Shown here one piece after another: positions 24,838 through 33,173 of a stretch of DNA of 64,000 bases (the stretch's first letter is position 1; each line of letters starts with the position of its first letter). Source of the stretch: Dyella_A ginsengisoli (GTDB lineage Bacteria > Pseudomonadota > Gammaproteobacteria > Xanthomonadales > Rhodanobacteraceae); the NCBI RefSeq assembly GCF_044904665.1, contig NZ_JADIKM010000006.1, forward strand, positions 310,001 to 374,000. Direction: 5' to 3'. Both the position numbers and the translations under genes were made by a program. The notes under the pieces were generated by a model. It was not told the origin of the DNA and did not search any database. It saw only the letters and a program-made list of their open reading frames with translations.

Positions 24838-26252
24838 GCGGCCTGCTCCTGACGGACGTACTCGCGCGGATCGGCGATGCGCCCCGCGACAGCCGAGGCC
24901 GCCGCGGTGGCCGGGCTGGCCAGCACGGTGCGCGCCCCCTTGCCCTGGCGGCCCTCGAAGTTGCGGTTGGAGGTGGACACGACCAGCTGGCCGGGCTGGG
25001 CGAGATCGCCGTTCATCGCGATGCACATCGAGCAGCCGGGCACGCGCCATTCGGCGCCGGCGGCGGCGAACACCTCGTGCAGGCCCTCGCGTTCGGCGTC
25101 GCGGCGCACCGCCTCGGAGCCCGGCACCACCAGCATGCGCACGCCGTCGGCGATGCGCCGGCCGCGCAGCACGCCGGCCGCTTCGCGCAGGTCGGACAGG
25201 CGCGAGTTGGTGCAGCTGCCGACGAACACCACGTCCACCGGCGTGCCCTGCATCGGCTTGCCGGCTTCGCTGTGCATGTAGTCGAGCGCGCGCTTTTCCT
25301 GCGCGTTGCGGGCGGCCGGCACCGGCGCGTCCATCGCGATCGCCATGCCCGGATGGGTGCCGTAGGTGACGGTAGGCTTGACTGCGGCTGCGTCGATGCG
25401 CACCTCGCGGTCGTAGGCGGCGCCGGCGTCGCTGGGCAGCTGCTTCCAGCGCGCCACGGCGGCATCCCAGGCGGCACCCTGCGGCGCGTGCGGGCGGCCC
25501 TTCAGCCACGCGAAGGTGGTCTCGTCCGGGGCGATCAGGCCGGCGCGCGCGCCCGCCTCGATCGACATGTTGCACACCGTCATGCGTTCTTCCATCGACA
25601 GCGCCTCGATCGCCGGGCCGCGGTACTCGATGACGTGGCCGGTGCCGCCGTCCACGCCGATCTGGCCGATGATGTGCAGGATCAGGTCCTTCGCACCCAC
25701 GCCCTGCGGCAGCGCACCGTCGACATGGATCGCCAGCGTCTTCGGCTTGCGCTGCAGCAGGCACTGGGTGGCCATCACGTGGCCGACTTCGGTGGTGCCG
25801 ATGCCGAATGCCAGCGCGCCGAACGCACCGTGGGTGGAGGTGTGGCTGTCGCCGCAGACGATGGTCATGCCCGGCCGGGTGGCGCCGAGTTCCGGGCCGA
25901 TCACGTGCACGATGCCGCGGTCGGCGCTGTCCCAGCCGTGCAGGTCGATGCCGAACTCGCGGCAGTTCGCTTCCAGCTGCGCGACCTGCGCCCTGGCCTC
26001 GGCATTGGCGTAGGGGCGCTCACCGTCCGCGCCGGCGGGCAGGGTGGGGGTGGAGTGGTCCAGCGTGGCCAGCATGCGGTCGGGCCGGCGAGGCTTGAGG
26101 CCGCGCTCGCGCAGCTCGGTGAACGCCTGCGGCGAGGTCACCTCGTGCACCAGATGCAGGTCGACGTAGAGCACCGCCGGGGTGTCGGCGCTTTCGGGCG
26201 CCACCACGTGGGCGTCCCAGATTTTTTCGAACAGGGTTTTCGGAGCCGTCAC
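24834..26252 (-). CDS. leuC: 3-isopropylmalate dehydratase large subunit
   Basis: 472 residues, normal length. Aconitase-family [4Fe-4S] enzyme: IVCGDSHTSTHGAFGALAFGIGTTE carries one cluster Cys, and VFVGSCTNSRLSDLREAA with GCSMCIAMNGDL the others. The N-terminus APKTLFEKIWDAHVV and DLHLVHEVTSPQAF are typical. Start is the GTG at 26252, which overlaps the ilvE TGA (GTGA) and has GGAGA about ten bases upstream. Confidence 0.95.
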   Translation of the reverse strand: MTAPKTLFEKIWDAHVVAPESADTPAVLYVDLHLVHEVTSPQAFTELRERGLKPRRPDRMLATLDHSTPTLPAGADGERPYANAEARAQVAQLEANCREFGIDLHGWDSADRGIVHVIGPELGATRPGMTIVCGDSHTSTHGAFGALAFGIGTTEVGHVMATQCLLQRKPKTLAIHVDGALPQGVGAKDLILHIIGQIGVDGGTGHVIEYRGPAIEALSMEERMTVCNMSIEAGARAGLIAPDETTFAWLKGRPHAPQGAAWDAAVARWKQLPSDAGAAYDREVRIDAAAVKPTVTYGTHPGMAIAMDAPVPAARNAQEKRALDYMHSEAGKPMQGTPVDVVFVGSCTNSRLSDLREAAGVLRGRRIADGVRMLVVPGSEAVRRDAEREGLHEVFAAAGAEWRVPGCSMCIAMNGDLAQPGQLVVSTSNRNFEGRQGKGARTVLASPATAAASAVAGRIADPREYVRQEQAA

Positions 26253-27229
26253 GCCGGGATCTCCATGGAGGCGGGTTGGGAATGGGAAGCGCGGACGTGG
26301 GCGGCCGCGGCGGGCGCATCGACCGCCTCCAGCCAGCCCCAGCGATCCGCGGTGCGGCCGTCGAACAGGCCGAAAAAGGCGTCCTGCAGGGCGCGGGTGA
26401 TCGGGCCGGGCTTGCCGGCGCCGACGGCCTTGCGGTCGACCGAGCGCACCGGCGTGATCTCGGCGGCGGTGCCGGTCATGAAGATCTCGTCGGCGCTGTA
26501 CAGCGCCTCGCGCGGCAGGTCGCGCTCTTCCACCACGAGGCCGAGATCCGCAGCCAGCGTGATCACGCTGTCGCGGGTGATGCCGGCGAGGATGCCGGCG
26601 CTGGTCGGTGGGGTGAGCAGCTTGCCCTTCTTGACCAGGAACAGGTTCTCGCCGGCGCCCTCGCTGAGCAGGCCGTTGTGGCCCAACGCGATGCCTTCGT
26701 CGTAGCCGCCGCGGCGCGCTTCGGCCGCGATCAGCTGGCTGGACAGGTAGTTGCCGCCGGCCTTGGCCCAGCTCGGCAAGGTGTTCGGCGCGGGCCGATG
26801 CCAGGACGACACGCACACGTCGGCGCCCTTCTCGCGCGCGTCGCCGAGGTAGGCACCCCACTCCATCGCCATGATCGCCACGTCGACCGGCGCGCCGTCC
26901 TTCGGCAGCACGCCGAGCCCGCCGGCACCGCGGAACACGATCGGCCGCACGTAGGCCGAAGGCATCGCGTTGGCGCGGATCAGTTCGCGGCAGGCTTCGT
27001 TGATCTCCTCCTCGCTGTAGCCGATGGCGATGTCGTACACGCGCGCGGATTCGAACAGCCGCGCGGTGTGGTCGGCGAGGCGGAAGTACGCCGGGCCGGC
27101 CGGCGTGGCGTACACGCGCTCGCCCTCGAACACCGACGAGCCGTAGTGCAACGCGTGCGTGGTGACGTGGACGGTGGCGTCGGCCCATGGCACCAGGCGG
27201 CCGTTGTGCCAGAGGAAGGGCGTGCTCAT
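26249..27229 (-). CDS. ilvE: Branched-chain amino acid aminotransferase
   Basis: 326 residues; class IV PLP aminotransferase that makes leucine, valine and isoleucine from their 2-oxo acids. LHYGSSVFEGERVY near the N-terminus, the PLP-Lys region PSWAKAGGNYLSSQLIAAEARRGGYDEGI and SEGAGENLFLVKKGKLLTPP fit IlvE. It is about 17 residues longer than E. coli IlvE because of an Ala-rich C-terminal tail. It sits 34 bases after leuA and overlaps leuC by 4 bases. Confidence 0.95.
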   Translation of the reverse strand: MSTPFLWHNGRLVPWADATVHVTTHALHYGSSVFEGERVYATPAGPAYFRLADHTARLFESARVYDIAIGYSEEEINEACRELIRANAMPSAYVRPIVFRGAGGLGVLPKDGAPVDVAIMAMEWGAYLGDAREKGADVCVSSWHRPAPNTLPSWAKAGGNYLSSQLIAAEARRGGYDEGIALGHNGLLSEGAGENLFLVKKGKLLTPPTSAGILAGITRDSVITLAADLGLVVEERDLPREALYSADEIFMTGTAAEITPVRSVDRKAVGAGKPGPITRALQDAFFGLFDGRTADRWGWLEAVDAPAAAAHVRASHSQPASMEIPA

Positions 27230-27263
27230 CGGGGGCTCCGGAGGGACGGTGGCATGGGAGTGC

Positions 27264-28838
<1,575 letters not shown>

Positions 28839-28867
28839 CGGTGTCTCCGGGAAAGGCGGGACGCGGG

Positions 28868-28902
28868 CCAAAAAAAACCCCGCGCCGGTGTCGGTGCGGG
28901 GT
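28868..28902 (-). terminator. Attenuator terminator ahead of leuA
   Basis: On the minus strand ACCCCGCACC pairs with GGCGCGGGGT over ten base pairs (one G-T) with a 6-base loop, followed by eight T. It lies between the leader peptide stop and leuA, 30 bases before the ATG, a classic attenuator position. Its 5' arm can instead pair with GGTGCGGG (28957 to 28950), an 8-base perfect antiterminator partner lying just before the leader stop codon. Confidence 0.9.
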
Positions 28903-28945
28903 CTGGGGGTGTCTCAGGTGTGTTTCTTTTGCCTGGACGCAGCCG

Positions 28946-29086
28946 CTAGCCCGCACCTCCGCTGGTAATGAGGAGTACGAGTACAAGGGAAAGAAGAAGG
29001 AGGCCGCCGCCGATCAGCAGCGGGTCGCCGACCGTCGTGGGACGACGGCTCAGGGCGAGGCTGTGATGGCTGTTGCGCTGCGACAT
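28946..29086 (-). CDS. leuL: leu operon leader peptide (branched-chain attenuator)
   Basis: 46 residues from ATG 29086 to TAG 28946-28948. Residues 29-40 read LLLLSLVLVLLI, preceded by LLIGGG. The Leu/Val/Ile run uses CTT four times and GTA twice, codons that are uncommon in the GC-rich genes around it, as expected for control codons. A ribosome stalled there leaves the segment GGTGCGGG free to form the antiterminator; one that reaches the stop codon covers it and lets the terminator at 28868-28902 form. Ile, Val and Leu are all sensed, matching an operon that makes all three. Composition, position and alternative pairing are seen directly; function is inferred from known leu/ilv leaders. Confidence 0.88.
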   Translation of the reverse strand: MSQRNSHHSLALSRRPTTVGDPLLIGGGLLLLSLVLVLLITSGGAG

Positions 29087-29093
29087 GAAACCG

Positions 29094-29123
29094 ACCTTAG
29101 GTCACCCGAAAAGGCCGCGTCAA
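29094..29123 (-). promoter_or_regulatory. Promoter of the leu-ilv operon leader
   Basis: Minus-strand TTGACG (29123 to 29118), 18 bases, TAAGGT (29099 to 29094), then 7 bases and the leader ATG. Start of transcription is expected at or next to the ATG, so the leader message is probably leaderless. The same arrangement precedes the thr leader. The -10 match is modest. Confidence 0.5.
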
Positions 29124-29156
29124 CAGTTTCATGTGAATCCATGCGAAAAAAGTTGT

Positions 29157-29176
29157 TTGGACGTCCAGATGTCCAA
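29157..29176. promoter_or_regulatory. Imperfect 20-bp palindrome upstream of the leu promoter
   Basis: TTGGACGTCCAGATGTCCAA matches its reverse complement at 16 of 20 positions and also reads as two adjacent 8-mers, GGACGTCC and AGATGTCC, each close to a met-box (AGACGTCT). It lies about 70-90 bases upstream of the inferred leu start, in the thrC-leu gap. The 250-base gap holds no gene. Which regulator binds is unknown. Confidence 0.35.
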
Positions 29177-29338
29177 TTGAAATTGGCCGCCAGCCTTTGT
29201 GCCACAAGGGCTGAGGCCCCATTCGCATGAACTGGCGTTTCTTCCGCTTCAAGTCTCGCCGCCTCTCCACACAGGCGCGGGAACGGGCGGCGGTGTGTCA
29301 TGACGCGTCGCCGCAGCTTCCGTTCGCGCAGGTACGGA

Positions 29339-30646
29339 TCAGCCGGGAGACGATCGCAGCCAGGCCTTCAACGCCGCATCGTCCGCGGCCATCGGCGTGG
29401 CGTGCGCCGGACGCGCCAGCATCGCAGACAGCGCCGCCGGCACCGCAACCGGATGCCCGATCAGCGGCTCCACCACGCTCTCGAACTTGGCCGGGTGCGC
29501 GGTGGCGACTACGGTCCAGTCGCTGTGGTCGCCGGCTGCGCGCAGTGCGTCGAGCACGTGCACTGCGGTGGCGGTGTGCGGGCAGAACACCTCGCCGTGG
29601 TCGCGGGCGTGGCGGGCGAGGGTGGCTCGGATGGCATCGTCGTCCACTGCGGTGGCGGGCAGGTCGCGGCGCAGGGTGGCGTCGTCGAAGGTCCAGCGCA
29701 GGCGCTCGACGTTGCTCGGCGCGCCCACGTCCATCGCGTTGGCGATCGTGGCTACCGCTTCGCGCGGCCGGTAGTCGGCGCCGGCCAGGAACTCCGGCAA
29801 TGTGGCGTTGGCGTTGCAGGCCAGGTGCACGCGGCCGACCGGCAGGCCGAGCGCGCGCACCCACAACGCGGCCAGCGCATTGCCGAGATTGCCGGTGGGC
29901 ACGATCAGCTGCAGCGGCTCGCCGCGTTCGCGCCACCAGGCCAGCGCGGTGTGCGCGTAGTAACTCATCTGCGGCAGCAGTCGGCCGAGGCTGATGCTGT
30001 TGGCCGAGGACAGCGGCACCTCGGCCTGCAGCGCGGCGTCGTTGAGCGCGGCTTTCACCATGCGCTGGCAGTCGTCGAAGCGGCCGGCCACGCGCAGCGC
30101 GCTGACGTTGTCGCCGAAGCAGCCAAGCTGGTGCGCCTGCCGCGGCGAGACCTTGCCGTCCGGATACAGGATCACCACGCGCACGCCGGGCCGGCCGAGG
30201 AACGCTGCGCCGACTGCCGCGCCGGTGTCGCCGGAGGTGGCGACCAGGATGGTCAGCGGGCGCGAATCCGTCCGCGGCAGACGTGCCAGGCAGGCGGCGA
30301 GGAAGCGCGCGCCGACGTCCTTGAACGCGGCGGTGGGGCCGTGGAACAGCTCCAGCACGTGGGCGCCGTCGGCCGGCAGCGCGCGATGCGGCACCGGGAA
30401 ATCCAGCGCCTCGGCGCAGATCGCAGGCAGCGCCCCGGCCAGCGGGTCGCCGGCGAAAAACGGCGCGAGCAGGGTGGCGGCGGTGTCGGCCAGCGAGCCG
30501 CGCGGATAGAAGTCGGCGACGTCAAGCCGCGGCATCGTCTGCGGCACGTACAGGCCGCCATCGGGAGCGAGCCCGGCGGCGATGGCCTCGCTCAGGCCGG
30601 CGGCCGGACTGCCGCCGCGGGTGCTGACGTAACGCAGGGTGCTCAT
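29339..30646 (-). CDS. thrC: Threonine synthase
   Basis: 435 residues; PLP enzyme converting phosphohomoserine to threonine. The N-terminus is STLRYVSTRGG, typical of ThrC; the PLP-lysine motif is GPTAAFKDVGARFLAACLA and the phosphate-binding loop lies in TILVATSGDTGAAVGAAF. IVPTGNLGNALAALWVRALGLPVG is also conserved. The ATG at 30646 fits the family start. It follows thrB by 31 bases and ends the hom-thrB-thrC operon. Confidence 0.95.
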   Translation of the reverse strand: MSTLRYVSTRGGSPAAGLSEAIAAGLAPDGGLYVPQTMPRLDVADFYPRGSLADTAATLLAPFFAGDPLAGALPAICAEALDFPVPHRALPADGAHVLELFHGPTAAFKDVGARFLAACLARLPRTDSRPLTILVATSGDTGAAVGAAFLGRPGVRVVILYPDGKVSPRQAHQLGCFGDNVSALRVAGRFDDCQRMVKAALNDAALQAEVPLSSANSISLGRLLPQMSYYAHTALAWWRERGEPLQLIVPTGNLGNALAALWVRALGLPVGRVHLACNANATLPEFLAGADYRPREAVATIANAMDVGAPSNVERLRWTFDDATLRRDLPATAVDDDAIRATLARHARDHGEVFCPHTATAVHVLDALRAAGDHSDWTVVATAHPAKFESVVEPLIGHPVAVPAALSAMLARPAHATPMAADDAALKAWLRSSPG

Positions 30647-30677
30647 CAATGCCCCGCCTGATGGATGTTGGAGCGGC

Positions 30678-31667
30678 TCATGCATCGACTCCGGCGTCGA
30701 GCGAGGCGAGCACGCTGGCGGCCGGCCCGTCGACCGGGGCGACGAAGCTGTCGCTGTCCAGCCCGGCTTCGGCGAAGGCGGCGCGCATGGCGACGGCGGC
30801 GTTCTCCGCGTCGGCGCGGTGCTCGTACCAGCCGAACACGCTGGGGCCGGCGCCGGAGATGCTGGCGCCCATCGCGCGGTGATCGAGTGCGGCCTGCTTC
30901 ACATGGGCGAAGTTCGGCACCAGCGGCGCGCGGCGCGGTTCCACCAGCACGTCCTTCAGGCCTTCGCGCACCAGCGCGGCCTCGCCGCGGTAGCAGCCGG
31001 CCAGCACCAGTGCGAGGTTGGCGCTCTGGCTGACGAAGCTGCCCAGCGGGTAGTCGCCGGCCAGCGCGGCGCGCGCCTTGCGCGTTTCCAGCACGAAGTG
31101 CGGATGCACCAGCGCGCAGTGCCAGCCGGCGGGCACGGGGATGCGCACCAGCCGGTCGTGCGTGGCCAGCACCAGGCCACCGAGCAGCATCGGCCCGATG
31201 TTGTCGCCGTGGCGACTGCCGCTGGCCACCGCCTCGCCGTCCAGCGCGAAGCCGTACAGCGATTCGGGCGGCAGTGGTCGTTCCAGCAAGGCGTTGGCAG
31301 CGACCAGCGCGGCCACGCAGGACGCGGCCGAACCGGCCATGCCCGAACCCAGCGCGATGCCCTTGTGCAGGGTCAGTTCGAAGCCGTGCGCCAGGCCCAG
31401 CGCCTTGCGCAGCGACACCAGCGCCATGCCGGCGGTGTTGCGCATCGGGTCGAGCGGCAGCTCGGTGACCACGCCGTGGATCGCGGCGATGCGCACCACC
31501 GGCTCATCGATGCGGCGCACCTCGGCGCGATCGCCGGCGCCGGCCATCGAGTGGCCGAGGATGTCGAAGCCGACGCCGACGTTGCCCACGCAGGCGGGGG
31601 CGAAGGCGTAGGCGTGCAGGGCGCGTTGCGGGGCGGTGGTCATGCGGTCTCGCAGTTGGGCGTTCAT
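30678..31667 (-). CDS. thrB: Homoserine kinase
   Basis: 329 residues, GHMP kinase family. ATP-binding motif GIALGSGMAGSAASCVAALVAANALL; N-terminal FAPACVGNVGVGFDILGHSM and C-terminal MGASISGAGPSVFGWYE complete the three GHMP motifs. It phosphorylates homoserine for threonine synthase. The ATG at 31667 overlaps the hom stop (ATGA); another ATG eight codons later is possible. In context it lies between hom and thrC as in E. coli thrABC. Confidence 0.94.
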   Translation of the reverse strand: MNAQLRDRMTTAPQRALHAYAFAPACVGNVGVGFDILGHSMAGAGDRAEVRRIDEPVVRIAAIHGVVTELPLDPMRNTAGMALVSLRKALGLAHGFELTLHKGIALGSGMAGSAASCVAALVAANALLERPLPPESLYGFALDGEAVASGSRHGDNIGPMLLGGLVLATHDRLVRIPVPAGWHCALVHPHFVLETRKARAALAGDYPLGSFVSQSANLALVLAGCYRGEAALVREGLKDVLVEPRRAPLVPNFAHVKQAALDHRAMGASISGAGPSVFGWYEHRADAENAAVAMRAAFAEAGLDSDSFVAPVDGPAASVLASLDAGVDA

Positions 31668-32821
31668 GCGCGCAGCTCCAGCGATTCGGCGATGCGCAGC
31701 AGGTCGGCGAAGATGCCGGCGGCGGTGACTTCGGGACCGGCACCCGGCCCCTGCACCAGCAGCGGATTATCGCAGTAGCGGCGGGTGGTGAACTGCACCA
31801 CGTTGTCGGTGAGCCGCGAGTGGGCGAACGCGTGCGCGGCCGGCAGCACGGCGAGCTTGACGCTGGCGCAGCCGCGGGCGTCGAGATGGGCGACATGGCG
31901 CAGCACGCCGCCGCGCGTGCGCGCCTCGGCCAGCTTGGCGGCCATCGGGGCGTCCAGTTCCGCTAGCCGCTCCATGAACTCCTCGCGCGACAACGACGCC
32001 AGCGCGGCCGGCACCAGGCTTTCCACCGCCACGTCGTCCAGCGACAGTGCCCAGCCGGCTTCGCGGGCGAGGATCACCAGCTTGCGCGCCACGTCCAGGC
32101 CGGAGAGGTCGTCGCGCGGGTCCGGCTCGGTGTAGCCCAGCGCGTGCGCCTCGCGCACCAGCGCGGAGAACGGCTGCGCGCCGTCGTGGCGATTGCACAG
32201 CCAGGCCAGCGTGCCGGAGAACATGCCCTCGACCGCGAGCAATTCGTCGCCGGTGTCGAGCAGGTCGCGCAGCGTCTGCACCACCGGCAGGCCGGCGCAC
32301 ACCGTGGCCTCGTAGCGAAAGCGCGCGCCGCTGGCGGCACTCGCCGTGCGGATGGCCTGCCAACGCGCCAGCTCGCCGCTGCCGGCGAGCTTGTTCGGGG
32401 TCACCACGTGCAGCCCAGCGGCGAGCCAGCGCGGATAGTGCGAGGCCACCGCGTCGCTGGCGCTGCAGTCGATCAGCAGCGCATCGCGCGGTTCGAGGCC
32501 GCGCACGTGGGCGGCAAACGCATCGAGATCGTTCGGTCGCCACACCTGGGCGCCGCCGGCGCGGCCGTTGAGCTCGGCGTCGTCGCAATCCAGCCACATG
32601 CGCTTGCTGGCGACCACGCCGCACAGCTTCACGTCGACGCGGCCCTCGCGTCGCAGCCGCGGCTGGGCGGCGCGCAGCTGGTCGAGCAGCGCGCTGCCCA
32701 CGCGACCGGGCCCAATCACGCCGACGGCGAGCTGGCGGCAACGCAGGGAGGGAGCCGCCGGCGCGAACGCCGACGGCAACGGTTTGGGATGTTCGAGCAG
32801 CTGGGGTGCGCAGGTATTCAC
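31664..32821 (-). CDS. hom: Homoserine dehydrogenase, monofunctional
   Basis: 385 residues from a GTG at 32821. The NAD(P) motif VGVIGPGRVGSALLDQL lies near residue 35; the catalytic region is GYTEPDPRDDLSGLDVARKLVILA with the conserved Lys. It reduces aspartate semialdehyde to homoserine. No aspartokinase domain is fused, unlike ThrA, and the length leaves no obvious separate ACT domain. The open frame upstream runs through the thr leader region out of its frame and is Pro/Arg-rich noise. First enzyme gene of the thr operon, with a Thr/Ile leader just ahead, so control by attenuation is likely. Confidence 0.92.
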   Translation of the reverse strand: MNTCAPQLLEHPKPLPSAFAPAAPSLRCRQLAVGVIGPGRVGSALLDQLRAAQPRLRREGRVDVKLCGVVASKRMWLDCDDAELNGRAGGAQVWRPNDLDAFAAHVRGLEPRDALLIDCSASDAVASHYPRWLAAGLHVVTPNKLAGSGELARWQAIRTASAASGARFRYEATVCAGLPVVQTLRDLLDTGDELLAVEGMFSGTLAWLCNRHDGAQPFSALVREAHALGYTEPDPRDDLSGLDVARKLVILAREAGWALSLDDVAVESLVPAALASLSREEFMERLAELDAPMAAKLAEARTRGGVLRHVAHLDARGCASVKLAVLPAAHAFAHSRLTDNVVQFTTRRYCDNPLLVQGPGAGPEVTAAGIFADLLRIAESLELRA

Positions 32822-32876
32822 GTAAGCCTCCGGATGAGGCCCGTGCTCGCTGCTGGCGGTGTCGGTGGTGTACGCC

Positions 32877-32901
32877 GGCCCGCCTCGTCGAGGGCGGGGC
32901 C
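32877..32901 (-). terminator. Attenuator-type hairpin ahead of hom, no T tract
   Basis: Minus strand GGCCCCGCC and GGCGGGCC pair around CTCGACGAG, itself self-complementary, giving a strong stem. It lies 18 bases after the thr leader stop. No run of T follows, unlike the leu attenuator. The leader segment at 32947 to 32940 (GGTCGGGG) can pair with the 5' arm CCCCGCCC at 7 of 8 positions, a possible antiterminator. Whether it terminates without a T tract is uncertain. Confidence 0.5.
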
Positions 32902-32918
32902 GTTGCGTGATGGTGAAG

Positions 32919-33080
32919 CTAGTCGCGCACGGACACCCACCCCGACCGAGTGGTAATGGTCGTGGTGGTAATGGTGGCCGCGGCGCAGAAGAGGGTGTCG
33001 ACGCAGCGCGCGCCAGCGCAGCGCACCACGCCGGGGAGGCGAGCGGGGCGGAGGCTGGCAGGGGCGTTGTCGATCGACAT
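32919..33080 (-). CDS. thrL: thr operon leader peptide
   Basis: 53 residues, ATG at 33080 to TAG 32919-32921. Residues 36-44 read TITTTTITT, the same kind of Thr/Ile run as E. coli ThrL, in a peptide that is otherwise Arg/Ala/Cys-rich. It lies 97 bases before hom and ahead of a strong hairpin. Threonine and isoleucine starvation would stall ribosomes in the run. Sequence composition and position are seen directly; regulation is inferred from enteric thr leaders. It is not in the hom frame. Confidence 0.87.
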   Translation of the reverse strand: MSIDNAPASLRPARLPGVVRCAGARCVDTLFCAAATITTTTITTRSGWVSVRD

Positions 33081-33087
33081 GCGACCG

Positions 33088-33117
33088 ACGTTACGGGCGA
33101 TGTTGCGCTGCGGTCAA
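33088..33117 (-). promoter_or_regulatory. Promoter of the thr operon leader
   Basis: Minus-strand TTGACC (33117 to 33112), 18 bases, TAACGT (33093 to 33088), then 7 bases and the ATG. Both spacings are identical to those at the leu leader, and the bases between -10 and ATG are similar (CGGTCGC versus CGGTTTC). Predicted leaderless transcript. Confidence 0.5.
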
Positions 33118-33173
33118 CAGGTGCAATTGCAACCATCCGCGCAGCGTGACGGCCGTCGCGCCCGACTCCGGGA

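Noticed and set aside
32822..33136. N-terminal extension of hom through the leader region
   Set aside because: The frame is open but Pro/Arg/Ser-rich and overlaps the thr leader peptide; homoserine dehydrogenase similarity begins after the GTG at 32821.
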